From Terriglobia bacterium (GTDB lineage: Bacteria > Acidobacteriota > Terriglobia > UBA7540): a stretch of 64,000 nt of DNA. Below, piece by piece: positions 9,443 to 18,275 of this stretch. The position numbers were made by a program, and so were the translations under genes. Every line of letters starts with the position of its first letter. Positions within the stretch are counted from its first letter, which is position 1. Under the pieces are notes generated by a model. It was not told where the DNA came from, did not search any database, and was given only the letters and a program-made list of their open reading frames with translations. The DNA lies in contig DASTAW010000052.1 of the NCBI GenBank assembly GCA_035712365.1, positions 1-64,000 on the forward strand, written 5' to 3'.

Positions 9443-10642
9443 CTAGCTCCCTGATTTCGTCCCGCCGGCCTGAGGTTTGCGGCACAGCTCTTCGATTAAA
9501 TCTGCGATACGAGACGCTGCCTGGGGATTTGCCAGGGTCTTCGCCCGCTGTTCCATTCGGGCCAGCTTGCCCGGGTCGCCGAGCAAACTCATGACGCAAT
9601 CCACCAGCCGGACGGGGTCCAGGTCTTTCTGCTCGATCACGCAGGCGGCTCCGGCATGTTCAAGGGCCATGGCGTTGTGCAACTGGTGCTGGTCTGTGGC
9701 GGAGGGGTAAGGAACCAAAATGGACGCCTTTCCGGCGGCAGCCAGTTCAGCCACTGTGGCCGCGCCGGCGCGGCAAACAACCAGGTCAGCCCGCGAAAAA
9801 GCTCCCGCAATATTATCAATAAAGGCACATACATAGGACCCCGCCCAATGATCGCCGTAAGCAGCCTCCACAGCATTATAATCTGCCTCGCCTGTCTGAT
9901 GAATAAAACTGGGGGGCTCGGCTTTCGACCTGAATAAAGGCAGACTCTCCATCATGCACTGGTTCAACGCCCTGGCTCCCTGGCTTCCCCCCACAATCAG
10001 CACCGTGTAGGGAGGCTTGTGAAGCTTCGGCGCAACCCTATAAAACTCCTGGCGAACAGGATGCCCAGTCACCCGTCCTTTCGAACCGTAGGTGGCAAGA
10101 GACTGTTCAAAACCCACGGCAGCCAGCCGCACCACGGGCGCCAAAACCCGGTTTGTAAATCCTGGGACCACATTCGGCTCGTACAGAAGCGTTGGAATTC
10201 CAGCGAGCGCCGACTCCACCATCACCGGGCCGGAAACGTAACCGCCAATCCCTACCACCACGCCAGGCCGGAGCCGGTAGAGCAGCCTTGCAGTTTCAAA
10301 AGCGCTTCGCGGAAGCCTGGCCGCATTCAGAAGCCGCTTCCGCCCTGAAATACCCTTCAGGCCGGCGGCATAGACCTTTTCCAGCCGATAGCCTGCCCGA
10401 GGAATGATGTGCAATTCGAGTCCCCGGCCTGTCCCCAAAAACACGGTCTCGTAACATACGGGCCTGGGACCCGCAGACTCCGACCGCCGACGCAGTTCAT
10501 CGGCCACCGCCAGCGCCGGGAAAATGTGACCGCCGGTCCCGCCCGCTGCCATGAGCACACGTATCTGGCGACGCGGCGCCGGCCTGGTTGCTGGTTCCCG
10601 TGGCTGCTCCTCATCGAGCATTAATTCACTCTGGGCGTGCAT
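9443..10642 (-). CDS. murG: UDP-GlcNAc--lipid I GlcNAc transferase MurG
   Basis: MurG makes lipid II from lipid I at the inner face of the membrane. The 399-aa GT-B glycosyltransferase carries the hallmark AAGGTGGHIFPALAVADEL near residues 32-50 and the donor-binding VVCRAGAATVAELAAAGKASI in the C-terminal half, the second being the Gx2A..E UDP-sugar site. About 25 extra residues precede the glycine-rich loop, so a start a few codons later is possible. It lies 30 nt after ftsW in the normal ftsW-murG-murC order. Confidence 0.96.
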   Translation of the reverse strand: MHAQSELMLDEEQPREPATRPAPRRQIRVLMAAGGTGGHIFPALAVADELRRRSESAGPRPVCYETVFLGTGRGLELHIIPRAGYRLEKVYAAGLKGISGRKRLLNAARLPRSAFETARLLYRLRPGVVVGIGGYVSGPVMVESALAGIPTLLYEPNVVPGFTNRVLAPVVRLAAVGFEQSLATYGSKGRVTGHPVRQEFYRVAPKLHKPPYTVLIVGGSQGARALNQCMMESLPLFRSKAEPPSFIHQTGEADYNAVEAAYGDHWAGSYVCAFIDNIAGAFSRADLVVCRAGAATVAELAAAGKASILVPYPSATDQHQLHNAMALEHAGAACVIEQKDLDPVRLVDCVMSLLGDPGKLARMEQRAKTLANPQAASRIADLIEELCRKPQAGGTKSGS

Positions 10643-10672
10643 TCAAGGTCCTGTTCCTGAAAACCTGCTCTA

Positions 10673-11764
10673 CTAGCTCGTGTTTTGCGATATGTTCAGA
10701 AGGATCCCGATGGCCAAAAGAGTCATTACCAACGACGATCCTCCGTAACTGATCAACGGCAGAGGAATTCCCTTGGTGGGAAGAAGCCCAACCACGACGC
10801 TGATGTTCACGAGCGCCTGGCCAACAACCATCACGGTGATTCCCACGGCCAGCAGTCGCCCAAAATCGTTTGAACAGCGCGCGGCCGCCCGCAACCCCCG
10901 CCACAAGATCACGCAGAATAACGCGATAACCAACACGGCCCCGATAAAGCCAAGCTCTTCGCTGATGACGGCGAAAATAAAGTCATTTTGCGGCTCCGGC
11001 AGGAAAAAGAGTTTCTCCTTGCCTTCCATCAGGCCCATGCCGGAAATTCCGCCTGTCCCCACTGCAATGTAAGATTGGATGATCTGAAAGCCCGTACCCA
11101 GCGGGTCGGAGTAGGGATGCAGGAACGCGGTGATTCGTTTCGCCCGGTAACTGGTATCGAAAATCAGCAGAATCAGCATGGGGAACGCTGCCAGCATGGC
11201 ATAACCGAAATAAACCAGACGCAGCCCCGCGACGAAAAGCATGGCGGCCACAACCATGCAAAGCGCCAGGGTGGTCCCAAAATCGGGTTCCTTCAGGATC
11301 AGCAGAGCAGTGGTGCCTACCACCAGACCGATCGGCAGCAAGGTGCGCTGCCAGTCCTCAATCTCACCCTTACGCATCTCGAGGAAATACGCGAGGAAAA
11401 TGATGATGATGATTTTTGACAATTCGGAAGGCTGGACCATCGCTGAGCCCAGGTGTACCCACCGGTGGGTGTTATGCACCGGCGACTGGAACATCGCCGC
11501 CAAAAGCAACAGGACCTGGATGGCAAGCGCGGGGAAGATGACGGCGGGATTGGCCAGACGCCGATAATCGAAATTCATCATGACCACCATCAGAACCAGT
11601 CCGACAATCGCACAGAACGCCTGGCGGGAAAGAAAGTGGTAGCTTGAGCCAAAGCCTTCCTGCGCAATCACTGCAGAAGCGCTGAACACCATAACGAGCC
11701 CGAACAGGAGCAGGACCACCACCGTCCCGAACAGCACCTTGTCAGTCTGGAGTTGCTTCGCCAT
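10673..11764 (-). CDS. ftsW: Septal peptidoglycan polymerase FtsW (SEDS family)
   Basis: FtsW polymerises glycan strands from lipid II at the septum together with FtsI. The 363-aa protein is strongly hydrophobic with about ten membrane segments. The characteristic PTKGIPLPLISYGGSSL motif is near the C-terminus, and the large extracytoplasmic loop has the SDPLGTGFQIIQSYIAVGTGG region typical of SEDS glycosyltransferases. It lies 6 nt downstream of murD and 30 nt upstream of murG. RodA is the alternative paralogue, but position in the dcw cluster indicates FtsW. Confidence 0.95.
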   Translation of the reverse strand: MAKQLQTDKVLFGTVVVLLLFGLVMVFSASAVIAQEGFGSSYHFLSRQAFCAIVGLVLMVVMMNFDYRRLANPAVIFPALAIQVLLLLAAMFQSPVHNTHRWVHLGSAMVQPSELSKIIIIIFLAYFLEMRKGEIEDWQRTLLPIGLVVGTTALLILKEPDFGTTLALCMVVAAMLFVAGLRLVYFGYAMLAAFPMLILLIFDTSYRAKRITAFLHPYSDPLGTGFQIIQSYIAVGTGGISGMGLMEGKEKLFFLPEPQNDFIFAVISEELGFIGAVLVIALFCVILWRGLRAAARCSNDFGRLLAVGITVMVVGQALVNISVVVGLLPTKGIPLPLISYGGSSLVMTLLAIGILLNISQNTS

Positions 11765-11770
11765 CAGCCG

Positions 11771-13582
11771 CTAGCTCTCCTTAGGCCGCGATCGCCTGGC
11801 ACGATTGACCCTGGCGGATGCTTCTTGCGTGTTATTCGAACTTCCGCCACCCATCGCGGCTTCGGGGCGGACCTCATATGCAAACGCCTCGTCTTCGACC
11901 GCCTCGAGCTGCGTCAGGTCGTCCGCACTCAGCACGAAATCATCCATCGCTTCTTCTGGGTCCCTTGAGCTTCGCGCGGACCCTTCCTCAGCACTCACTT
12001 CGAAAACGTATTCCAGTTCTCGAGGGGAGGTCAGCACCAGGCGCTCAGGCTGGGCGGAAACGGGAGCTTCCTGGTCGCGAATCGGCTCCTGCTCGGCCAC
12101 AGGTTTTTCGAATGCCTTCGCCACAAGCGGGTCTGCCGGCAGCGCTGCAGACGCCGCGGGACGCGGAACGGCGCGATCGGGAATGACCTGCGCCTGAAGC
12201 ACTGCACGGGCGCTGCTTCTCCTTGAGCTCTCCTCTGCCAGCCGTTGGACCAGTTCCTTGAATACCCGCCCGCGATGTTCGAAATTCTCAAACTGATCGA
12301 AGCTGGAACAGGCGGGAGCCAGCAGCACAACGTCACCGGGCCTTGCGCGCTCAGCCGCCGTCCTCACTGCCGTTTCCAGATCGCCGGCTTCAACAATCTC
12401 CACTGCGCCGGCCAGGTCGCTTACGATTTGTTTCCGGGCAGCTCCAATCACGAGAATTTCACGGACCCGGTCCTTCAACAAGCTCCGGAGCGGCCCATAG
12501 GGCGCACCCTTGTCCTTGCCTCCCAAAATCAGGTGTACCCCTCTCTCAAAGCTTGATAGCGCCTTCGCGGCCGCATCCACACTCGTCGCCTTGGAATCGT
12601 TATAGAAGTCCACGCCCCGAATTTCGCGCACGAACTCCAGCCGGTGTTCCACTCCGCTGAACTCGCGGACGGCCTTCCGGATAGAACTGAACTCTGCTCC
12701 CAGAACGCAGGCGGCGGCGGACGCAGCCAGCACATTTTCCAAATTGAAGGCGCCTAGCAGCCGGACGTCGCTCGTCCGCATCAAGCCCACTTCCAGGTTC
12801 TGCACCCGGTAAAGGACTGTCCCTGCCGAAATGAAAACACCGCTGGCAAGCTCCCTGCACCGGCTGAAGAGCACCTTCTGGCTTTGAATTGACGGAACCA
12901 GTTTCATCACGTTTTCGTCGTCCGCGTTCAGGATTGCGTAATCTTCGTGCTTCTGGTTCCTGAAAATTCGGGCTTTCGCAGCGATGTACGCCTCAAAGCT
13001 CGGATGTCGGTCCAGATGATTCGGGCTTAAGTTCAGCAGCGCGGCGACGTGCGGCCGAAACGAGCTGATGGTTTCAAGCTGAAAGCTGCTCAATTCTGAC
13101 ACTATTATGGATGGTGGAGGGTCAAGATCAACTGCCGAAAGCAGGGGCACGCCAATGTTTCCGCCTACAAAAGTGGAAAGGCCCGACGCTTCCAGCATCC
13201 TTCCGAGCAACGTCGCGGTGGTGGTCTTGCCGTTGGTACCCGTAATGCCCGCCAGGCGACCTTTGAGAAACCAACCAGCCAGTTCAATTTCGGGAACCAC
13301 CGGGATTCCCTTCTGCCTCGCCAGGTTCAGGACCGGAAGGTCAGCCGGCACGCCGGGGCTTACGACGATAAGGTCCTGCCGGAGAAAAGTCGATTCCCGA
13401 GGCGGTCCAAGTTCGAGGCCGATGTGCCGGTTAAGCAGTTCCGGAACAACTGTTGGAAATGCCTCAGGGCCACGCAGGTCAGTCCCGGTGACCACCGCTC
13501 CGTGGTCGCTCAGCCAGTGTGCGGCTGCCACCCCGCTGCGGGCCAACCCCACCACCAGTACACTCTTACCCCGAATGTCCAT
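11771..13582 (-). CDS. murD: UDP-MurNAc-L-Ala--D-glutamate ligase with long C-terminal tail
   Basis: MurD adds D-glutamate to the stem peptide. The first 450 residues are a normal MurD: Rossmann start VLVVGLARSGVAAA, ATP loop GITGTNGKTTTATLLG (112-125), and a domain-3 end at FEHRGRVFKELVQRLAEE. Unusually the frame continues for about 150 residues (11774-12226) of proline-, alanine-, glutamate- and serine-rich sequence with acidic patches and a basic end, probably disordered. The frame is open throughout with no frameshift sign. Its ATG overlaps the stop of the upstream RHH gene (TGATG), so translation is probably coupled. Confidence 0.94.
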   Translation of the reverse strand: MDIRGKSVLVVGLARSGVAAAHWLSDHGAVVTGTDLRGPEAFPTVVPELLNRHIGLELGPPRESTFLRQDLIVVSPGVPADLPVLNLARQKGIPVVPEIELAGWFLKGRLAGITGTNGKTTTATLLGRMLEASGLSTFVGGNIGVPLLSAVDLDPPPSIIVSELSSFQLETISSFRPHVAALLNLSPNHLDRHPSFEAYIAAKARIFRNQKHEDYAILNADDENVMKLVPSIQSQKVLFSRCRELASGVFISAGTVLYRVQNLEVGLMRTSDVRLLGAFNLENVLAASAAACVLGAEFSSIRKAVREFSGVEHRLEFVREIRGVDFYNDSKATSVDAAAKALSSFERGVHLILGGKDKGAPYGPLRSLLKDRVREILVIGAARKQIVSDLAGAVEIVEAGDLETAVRTAAERARPGDVVLLAPACSSFDQFENFEHRGRVFKELVQRLAEESSRRSSARAVLQAQVIPDRAVPRPAASAALPADPLVAKAFEKPVAEQEPIRDQEAPVSAQPERLVLTSPRELEYVFEVSAEEGSARSSRDPEEAMDDFVLSADDLTQLEAVEDEAFAYEVRPEAAMGGGSSNNTQEASARVNRARRSRPKES

Positions 13583-13764
13583 CAGGAACGTCTCTCTGGC
13601 CGCCCATGACCGTTCGAGCGGAAGTGAGTGTCAAGTATTTCGGATACCACAACCGAAAGGGACCTTCGCCGCTGACGCGCCAGGCGCCGGGCGGTTTGCA
13701 GCGTTTTACGGTCCAGCGTCAGGCTCACTCGTGTCGGATTGCGGAACGACTTTGGTCTTCCCAT
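13582..13764 (-). CDS. Small ribbon-helix-helix (CopG-like) DNA-binding protein in the dcw cluster
   Basis: The 60-aa product has the layout of a ribbon-helix-helix repressor: a basic N-terminus, a beta strand RVSLTLD, a helix KTLQTARRLARQR, then RSLSVVVSEILDTHF as the second helix, and a short basic tail. Such proteins bind palindromic or tandem operators as dimers. Its stop overlaps the murD start by one base (TGATG). Directly upstream are a good promoter and repeated 11-bp elements. No toxin gene is adjacent, so I infer a stand-alone autoregulator rather than half of a toxin-antitoxin pair. The family call rests on pattern only. Confidence 0.7.
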   Translation of the reverse strand: MGRPKSFRNPTRVSLTLDRKTLQTARRLARQRRRSLSVVVSEILDTHFRSNGHGRPERRS

Positions 13765-13770
13765 CGATTA

Positions 13771-13795
13771 TTTACGCGCATTTTATGCGCATAAA
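13771..13795 (-). promoter_or_regulatory. Candidate RHH operator: tandem 11-bp repeats and 14-bp palindrome
   Basis: On the plus strand TTTACGCGCAT (13771-13781) is followed at once by TTTATGCGCAT (13782-13792), one mismatch in 11. The second copy extends into a perfect 14-bp palindrome, TTTATGCGCATAAA (13782-13795). Two sites one helical turn apart are what cooperative ribbon-helix-helix dimers usually bind. The block covers the -10 and part of the spacer of the promoter for the RHH gene and murD. Confidence 0.6.
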
Positions 13796-13808
13796 CTCCT
13801 TGCGTCAA
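13780..13808 (-). promoter_or_regulatory. Sigma70-type promoter internal to the dcw cluster
   Basis: Reading on the minus strand, TTGACG (13808-13803) and TAAAAT (13785-13780) are separated by exactly 17 nt; each hexamer matches consensus at five of six positions. It lies in the 57-nt gap between mraY and the RHH gene, so it could start transcription of RHH-murD-ftsW-murG-murC-ftsQAZ. The predicted transcript start is only about 9 nt before the RHH ATG, and no ribosome-binding site is visible there. Confidence 0.6.
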
Positions 13809-13821
13809 CGGTTTTTGCAGA

Positions 13822-14952
13822 CTACCGGAGCTTCAGAGTTGTCAGCGCAAACAGGGCGCAGATAAGCGCTGCGATCCAGAAACGCGCAATAATTTTCGAC
13901 TCTTTCCAGCCCTGTAGCTCAAAGTGGTGGTGCAAGGGCGCCATCCTGAACACTCGCTTCCGGCGGAGCTTATACGATCCCACTTGTAGAATGACCGAAA
14001 GGGCCTCAATCACGAAGATGCCGCCGATAAACGGCAGCAGAAGTTCCTGTTTAATGATGACGGCCACTGCGGCCACCGCACCTCCCAGCGAGAGCGAGCC
14101 AACATCGCCCATAAAGATCTCGGCTGGGTACGCGTTGTACCAGAGGAAGCCAAGGCTGGAGCCGACCATCGCGCCGCAAAAAATCGTCAATTCTGCGGTC
14201 TGCGGCAAGTGCTCGATGTCAAGGTAGGCCGACCATACAGCGTGGCTGGACACGTAGGTCAGGACCGTCAGGGCCGAGGCAGCCACAACAATGCAGCCGA
14301 TGGCCAGGCCGTCGAGGCCGTCCGTCAAATTGACGGCGTTGGACGACCCCACCAGTATGATGACGGCGAAGGCAACGAAAGGCAGAAAGGCAAGAGGATA
14401 ACTCCACGAATTGTGCAGCAGGGCCTGAATGGTGAAACTGGGATGAATACGCTTGAAGAAAGGAAACACGATGGCTGTGGAATAAAGCCCCCACGCCGTC
14501 ATCGCCACCAGGATCATGCCAAAAATGAAACTGATCAGAATTTGCAGCATGAATTTCGTCCGGGCCGTCAACCCCAGATTGTTCCGTTTTCGAAGCTTTT
14601 GATAGTCGTCCCAGAAGCCGATACCCGCAAACGCCGCAGTCACTCCAAGCGCCAGCCAAACGAACGGATTGCTGAGATCGGCCCAAAGCAGGGTAGGAAT
14701 CACGATGCACAGGTTGATGAGGACACCGCCCATCGTAGGCGTTCCGGCCTTGGCCTGATGTGCTTTTGGCCCATCCTCCCGAATGTACTGCCCGATCTGG
14801 AACTGCTTCAGCTTCCGGATGACGTACGGGCCCAGGAACATTGAAAGGAACAGCGCGGTCAGACTGGCGTATGCGGTCCGAAAGGTGATGTAGTGAAAAA
14901 GATTTAACAGGTGATATTGGGCATGAAATTTGGAGTAAAGGTAATAAAACAT
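13822..14952 (-). CDS. mraY: Phospho-MurNAc-pentapeptide transferase MraY
   Basis: MraY joins UDP-MurNAc-pentapeptide to undecaprenyl phosphate, giving lipid I. The 376-aa polytopic protein contains the conserved AGTPTMGG motif, the aspartate pair in FWDDYQK, and the catalytic NLTDGLDGLA motif; the HHH-type motif is seen as PLHHHFE near the C-terminus. About ten membrane helices are evident. It lies 9 nt after murF, as in most dcw clusters, but a promoter and an RHH gene separate it from murD. Confidence 0.97.
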   Translation of the reverse strand: MFYYLYSKFHAQYHLLNLFHYITFRTAYASLTALFLSMFLGPYVIRKLKQFQIGQYIREDGPKAHQAKAGTPTMGGVLINLCIVIPTLLWADLSNPFVWLALGVTAAFAGIGFWDDYQKLRKRNNLGLTARTKFMLQILISFIFGMILVAMTAWGLYSTAIVFPFFKRIHPSFTIQALLHNSWSYPLAFLPFVAFAVIILVGSSNAVNLTDGLDGLAIGCIVVAASALTVLTYVSSHAVWSAYLDIEHLPQTAELTIFCGAMVGSSLGFLWYNAYPAEIFMGDVGSLSLGGAVAAVAVIIKQELLLPFIGGIFVIEALSVILQVGSYKLRRKRVFRMAPLHHHFELQGWKESKIIARFWIAALICALFALTTLKLR

Positions 14953-14961
14953 GAGTCTCGT

Positions 14962-16398
14962 TCAGACCGTTCTCTCCGGAACCTGGCGGCAATTGCCGGA
15001 AGGCAAGTCAAGTGACTTCGCCAGCAATTCGGTAACCTTTTCCAGATTGACTCCACGGGAGCCCTTAATGAGCACTACATCACCCGGCTTGAGCAGGCCG
15101 CGACAGTATGGGGCGGCCTCCTGCGCGCTTGGGAAAAACACCGCTCTGGCTGGATCCAATCCCGCTTCAAGCGCGCCTTCGCGGATGAATCGGGCATCTC
15201 CATGGACGGCGACAAGGCCGTCAATACGGCTCTCCGCGAGCTTTCTGCCGATTTGCCGGTGCCATTCCGGCGAGGTTGGACCCAACTCCAGCATTTCCCC
15301 CGCCACCACAATCCGGCGTGCGGCGCCTTGCCATCCAGCGAGTGTTTCCACCATGCGTTCCATGGCACGAGGGTTGGAGTTATAGCAGTCGTTCAGGATG
15401 GTTATGTTTCCGGGCAGTGTAAATATTTCACTTCGCCGCGCTAAATTCTTGAAGGCCGAGAGCGCCGGTCCAAGGGCGCTGACGTCCAGCCCGCAAGAGC
15501 CTGCCGTTGCCAAGGCTGCGAGGGCGTTCTCCACATTGTGGGCGCCGGGCAACGGAAGGGTGAAGTCGCTCTCGCCCTTCGGACCAGAGAGAACGAAACG
15601 GCTTCCTCCTTCATGCGGACGGACGCTCGTTCCTCTGAACAGGGAACCTTCGCTCAAGCCAAAGGTCACCACCCGGCCGTCAAAGTCATCGGCAAATTTC
15701 CGGACCCGGGCATCATCGAAGTTCAGAACGGCAGTGGGCCTCCCATTGTGGTCGCTCAGGTTCTCGATCAGTTCCCTTTTGGCCTTCGCGATGGAATCGA
15801 TCGAGTCGAAAAACTCCAGATGGACGGGAGCGACGTTCGTCACCACCCCTACGTCCGGCATGGATATTTGCGCCAGGCGAGCGATCTCGCCGGGTGCTGA
15901 CATCGCAAGTTCCACCACAGCCACTTCGTGCGCAACCTCCAATCCCAGCAACGTCAGAGGGACTCCAAAATGATTGTTGAAGTTCCCTTCAGACTTGTGG
16001 ACTCGGAACCGCGTAGCCAGAAGCGCAGCAACCATTTCCTTGGTCGTCGATTTGCCCATGCTTCCCGTGACGGCAATCACGCGGCCGCCCCATTGCTGTC
16101 GAACATGGCAGGCAAGGGCTTGCAGAGCCAGGATTGGGTCCGCCACGGGAACGAGTTGTGAGCGGACCGATGACGACGCCTGGTCCCTGAACTCCTTCTT
16201 CACCACGGCGCCCGCGGCACCGCGTTCCAAGGCGGCGGCAACGAAATCGTGGCCATCAAAGCGCTGGCCGCGGACGGCAAAAAACAACTGGCCTGGTTTA
16301 ATGCGGCGCGAATCGATCTCGCAGCCTGTAATGACATGGTCAGAGACAGGCTCCTCTGAACCCAGGATTTCCGCCACTTTTGCCAGCGGCAAAAACAT
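14962..16398 (-). CDS. murF: UDP-MurNAc-tripeptide--D-Ala-D-Ala ligase
   Basis: MurF completes the cytoplasmic precursor by adding D-Ala-D-Ala. The 478-aa protein has the N-terminal substrate domain (DSRRIKPGQLFFAVRG), the ATP loop VTGSMGKSTTKEMVA (about 110-124, with Ser in place of the more usual Thr after GK), a central NVAPVHLEFF segment, and a C-terminal domain with LNDCYNSNPRAM. It starts about 70 nt after murE and ends 9 nt before mraY. No ddl gene supplying D-Ala-D-Ala is in the window. Confidence 0.95.
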   Translation of the reverse strand: MFLPLAKVAEILGSEEPVSDHVITGCEIDSRRIKPGQLFFAVRGQRFDGHDFVAAALERGAAGAVVKKEFRDQASSSVRSQLVPVADPILALQALACHVRQQWGGRVIAVTGSMGKSTTKEMVAALLATRFRVHKSEGNFNNHFGVPLTLLGLEVAHEVAVVELAMSAPGEIARLAQISMPDVGVVTNVAPVHLEFFDSIDSIAKAKRELIENLSDHNGRPTAVLNFDDARVRKFADDFDGRVVTFGLSEGSLFRGTSVRPHEGGSRFVLSGPKGESDFTLPLPGAHNVENALAALATAGSCGLDVSALGPALSAFKNLARRSEIFTLPGNITILNDCYNSNPRAMERMVETLAGWQGAARRIVVAGEMLELGPTSPEWHRQIGRKLAESRIDGLVAVHGDARFIREGALEAGLDPARAVFFPSAQEAAPYCRGLLKPGDVVLIKGSRGVNLEKVTELLAKSLDLPSGNCRQVPERTV

Positions 16399-16469
16399 TG
16401 TTCCCAGTCCTTATGCCCCACGAAAATCAGGACCTGTGCCGGCGGGCTGACTTGTTGTTCCTGGCTGCC

Positions 16470-17948
16470 CTATGCCTTTTTACGGAAGCCCATCGCGCGC
16501 AGAATCCGCCGCGCCACTTCACGATCGTCGAACGGAATCGCCCCGTCCTTCAAAACCTGATATTTCTCATGACCTTTCCCCGTCAGGAGCACAAGGTCAC
16601 CCTCGCGGGCCTCCGCCAGGGCCCTCTGGATGGCCGCCTCACGGTCAACCTCGGCGATGTAAGGCACGCTGGTCCTTTGCAGCCCCACCAGGGCATCGTT
16701 CATAATCAGGATGGGATCCTCGCTGCGCGGGTTGTCCGAGGTCAGGATCGCGAGGTCAGCCAGTTGTCCGGCAACTTCACCCATTAGAGGCCGCTTGCTG
16801 CGGTCACGTTCTCCCCCGCAGCCAAAGACCACCACCAGGCGGTTTCGGGTCAGCTCACGCGCCGCCTCAAGAACATTCTTCAGAGCGTCATCGGTATGGG
16901 CATAATCAACGATCACGAGAAAGGGCTGCCCTTCATCCACCTTCTCAAAGCGGCCGGGCACCGCGGCCAAACGCCTTATGCCCGACTGAATCTGGTCAGC
17001 CGGGATTCCCACGCCGGTTGCCGTTGCGGTGGCGGCCAGAATATTCTTGAGATTGGCCCGGCCCAGCAATCCCGATTCAATTTCGATTTGACCCTGCGGC
17101 GTGGTCAAGGTTGCCGATAGCCCGGAGAGGTCCTGCGAATAGCGTTTGACGCCCACGTCTGCCTTTGATTCCAGCCCGTAAGTCAGTTGGCGTGGGTTCG
17201 GGATGTCAAGCAGGCGGCGGCCCCACGGGTCATCCACATTGATAACCGCCAGTTCAGGCGGTGGAATTCCCAGGCCTTCAAACAGCCTCTGTTTTGCCGC
17301 AAAGTAGTGCTCAAAATCGTGGTGGTAATCAAGATGATCGCGCGTGAGGTTGGTGAATACTGCGGCGGAAAAGTGCATCCCCCAAACCCGTTCCTGGGCG
17401 AGAGCATGTGATGACACTTCCAGGACCGCTGCTCCCGCGCCTTCCGCGGCCAGCTCGTGAAAATAAGCCGCGAGGTCGAGAGACTCAGGCGTCGTGTTGG
17501 AAGCAGAAATGACGCGGGTACCCAGGCGGTATTCGACGGTGCCAAACAAACCGGTCCGAGTCCCCGCAGCTTCAAGTATGCTGTGGAGCAGATACGCGGT
17601 GGTAGTCTTTCCGTTGGTGCCCGTGATGCCTATTAACCGCAGCCTAAGGTCAGGATCGTCGTAAAATCTTCTGGCGGCTTCCGAAAGGGCCCTCCGAATT
17701 TTCCCGACTCGCACCCATCTGGGGCCGAAACCGGCAGGAGGCACCCGCTCACTGACAATTGCGATCGCACCCCGCCGGACCGCGTCCTCGATGAACAGGT
17801 GGCCGTCTGCCTTTTCGCCTGCGATGGCAAAGAAAACGGAACCCTGCTCCACCCGGCGCGAATCGTAAGCGAGAGAGGTGACTTCGGTATTCTGATCCAC
17901 CCCTGTTTCGACAGGCTGGACTCTTTCGAGGAGCTCGCCCAATTTCAT
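16470..17948 (-). CDS. murE: UDP-MurNAc-L-Ala-D-Glu--meso-DAP ligase
   Basis: MurE adds the third stem residue. The 492-aa protein has the ATP loop GITGTNGKTTTAYLL (107-121), the carbamylated-lysine region, and SDNPRSEDP near residue 403-411. DNPR is the motif that recognises meso-diaminopimelate rather than lysine, which fits the dapA, dapB and dapD genes later in the window and a Gram-negative envelope. It is preceded by the 45-aa microprotein and ftsI. Confidence 0.96.
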   Translation of the reverse strand: MKLGELLERVQPVETGVDQNTEVTSLAYDSRRVEQGSVFFAIAGEKADGHLFIEDAVRRGAIAIVSERVPPAGFGPRWVRVGKIRRALSEAARRFYDDPDLRLRLIGITGTNGKTTTAYLLHSILEAAGTRTGLFGTVEYRLGTRVISASNTTPESLDLAAYFHELAAEGAGAAVLEVSSHALAQERVWGMHFSAAVFTNLTRDHLDYHHDFEHYFAAKQRLFEGLGIPPPELAVINVDDPWGRRLLDIPNPRQLTYGLESKADVGVKRYSQDLSGLSATLTTPQGQIEIESGLLGRANLKNILAATATATGVGIPADQIQSGIRRLAAVPGRFEKVDEGQPFLVIVDYAHTDDALKNVLEAARELTRNRLVVVFGCGGERDRSKRPLMGEVAGQLADLAILTSDNPRSEDPILIMNDALVGLQRTSVPYIAEVDREAAIQRALAEAREGDLVLLTGKGHEKYQVLKDGAIPFDDREVARRILRAMGFRKKA

Positions 17949-18123
17949 GCTTCACTCGCATTATAGCACCGGCGTTTCCTCAGCCGGCCCTCGGCCAATC
18001 ATCCTTGCCGCGCGCGCGATATCGAAACCATTCCGAAAGAGCTGACCGCCTTTTCGAGGGCCGGTCCTCCACGACCCAGGCGTAAGCCCCAGAGGCGAGC
18101 ATCCAGGAGACCTTCAATTCACG

Positions 18124-18261
18124 CTAATGCACCCCTCCAGGAGAGCTCTTGCGAAGGTCGCGCACAGCAGTCAGATGGATAAACAGCCAGAGTACCGCCA
18201 GAATAACAGCAAGCCCACCGAGCAGTGTGTTAGCTACGGCACTGATATTAAGCGTCGGCAT
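18124..18261 (-). CDS. 45-aa single-pass membrane microprotein between ftsI and murE
   Basis: A short reading frame starts at ATG 18261 and ends at TAG 18124. It has a good ribosome-binding site (GAGGAG, about 6 nt before the ATG) which overlaps the ftsI stop codon, and it begins 14 nt after ftsI ends. The predicted product starts MPTLNISAVANTLLGGLA, continues with a hydrophobic helix rich in L, V, I and W (about residues 12-32), and ends in a charged tail containing RDLRKSS. It should be a one-helix inner-membrane protein with a basic cytoplasmic end. I do not recognise a family. Placement suggests a divisome or PBP partner, which is inference. Confidence 0.6.
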   Translation of the reverse strand: MPTLNISAVANTLLGGLAVILAVLWLFIHLTAVRDLRKSSPGGVH

Positions 18262-18275
18262 TTTTTATCTCCTCG

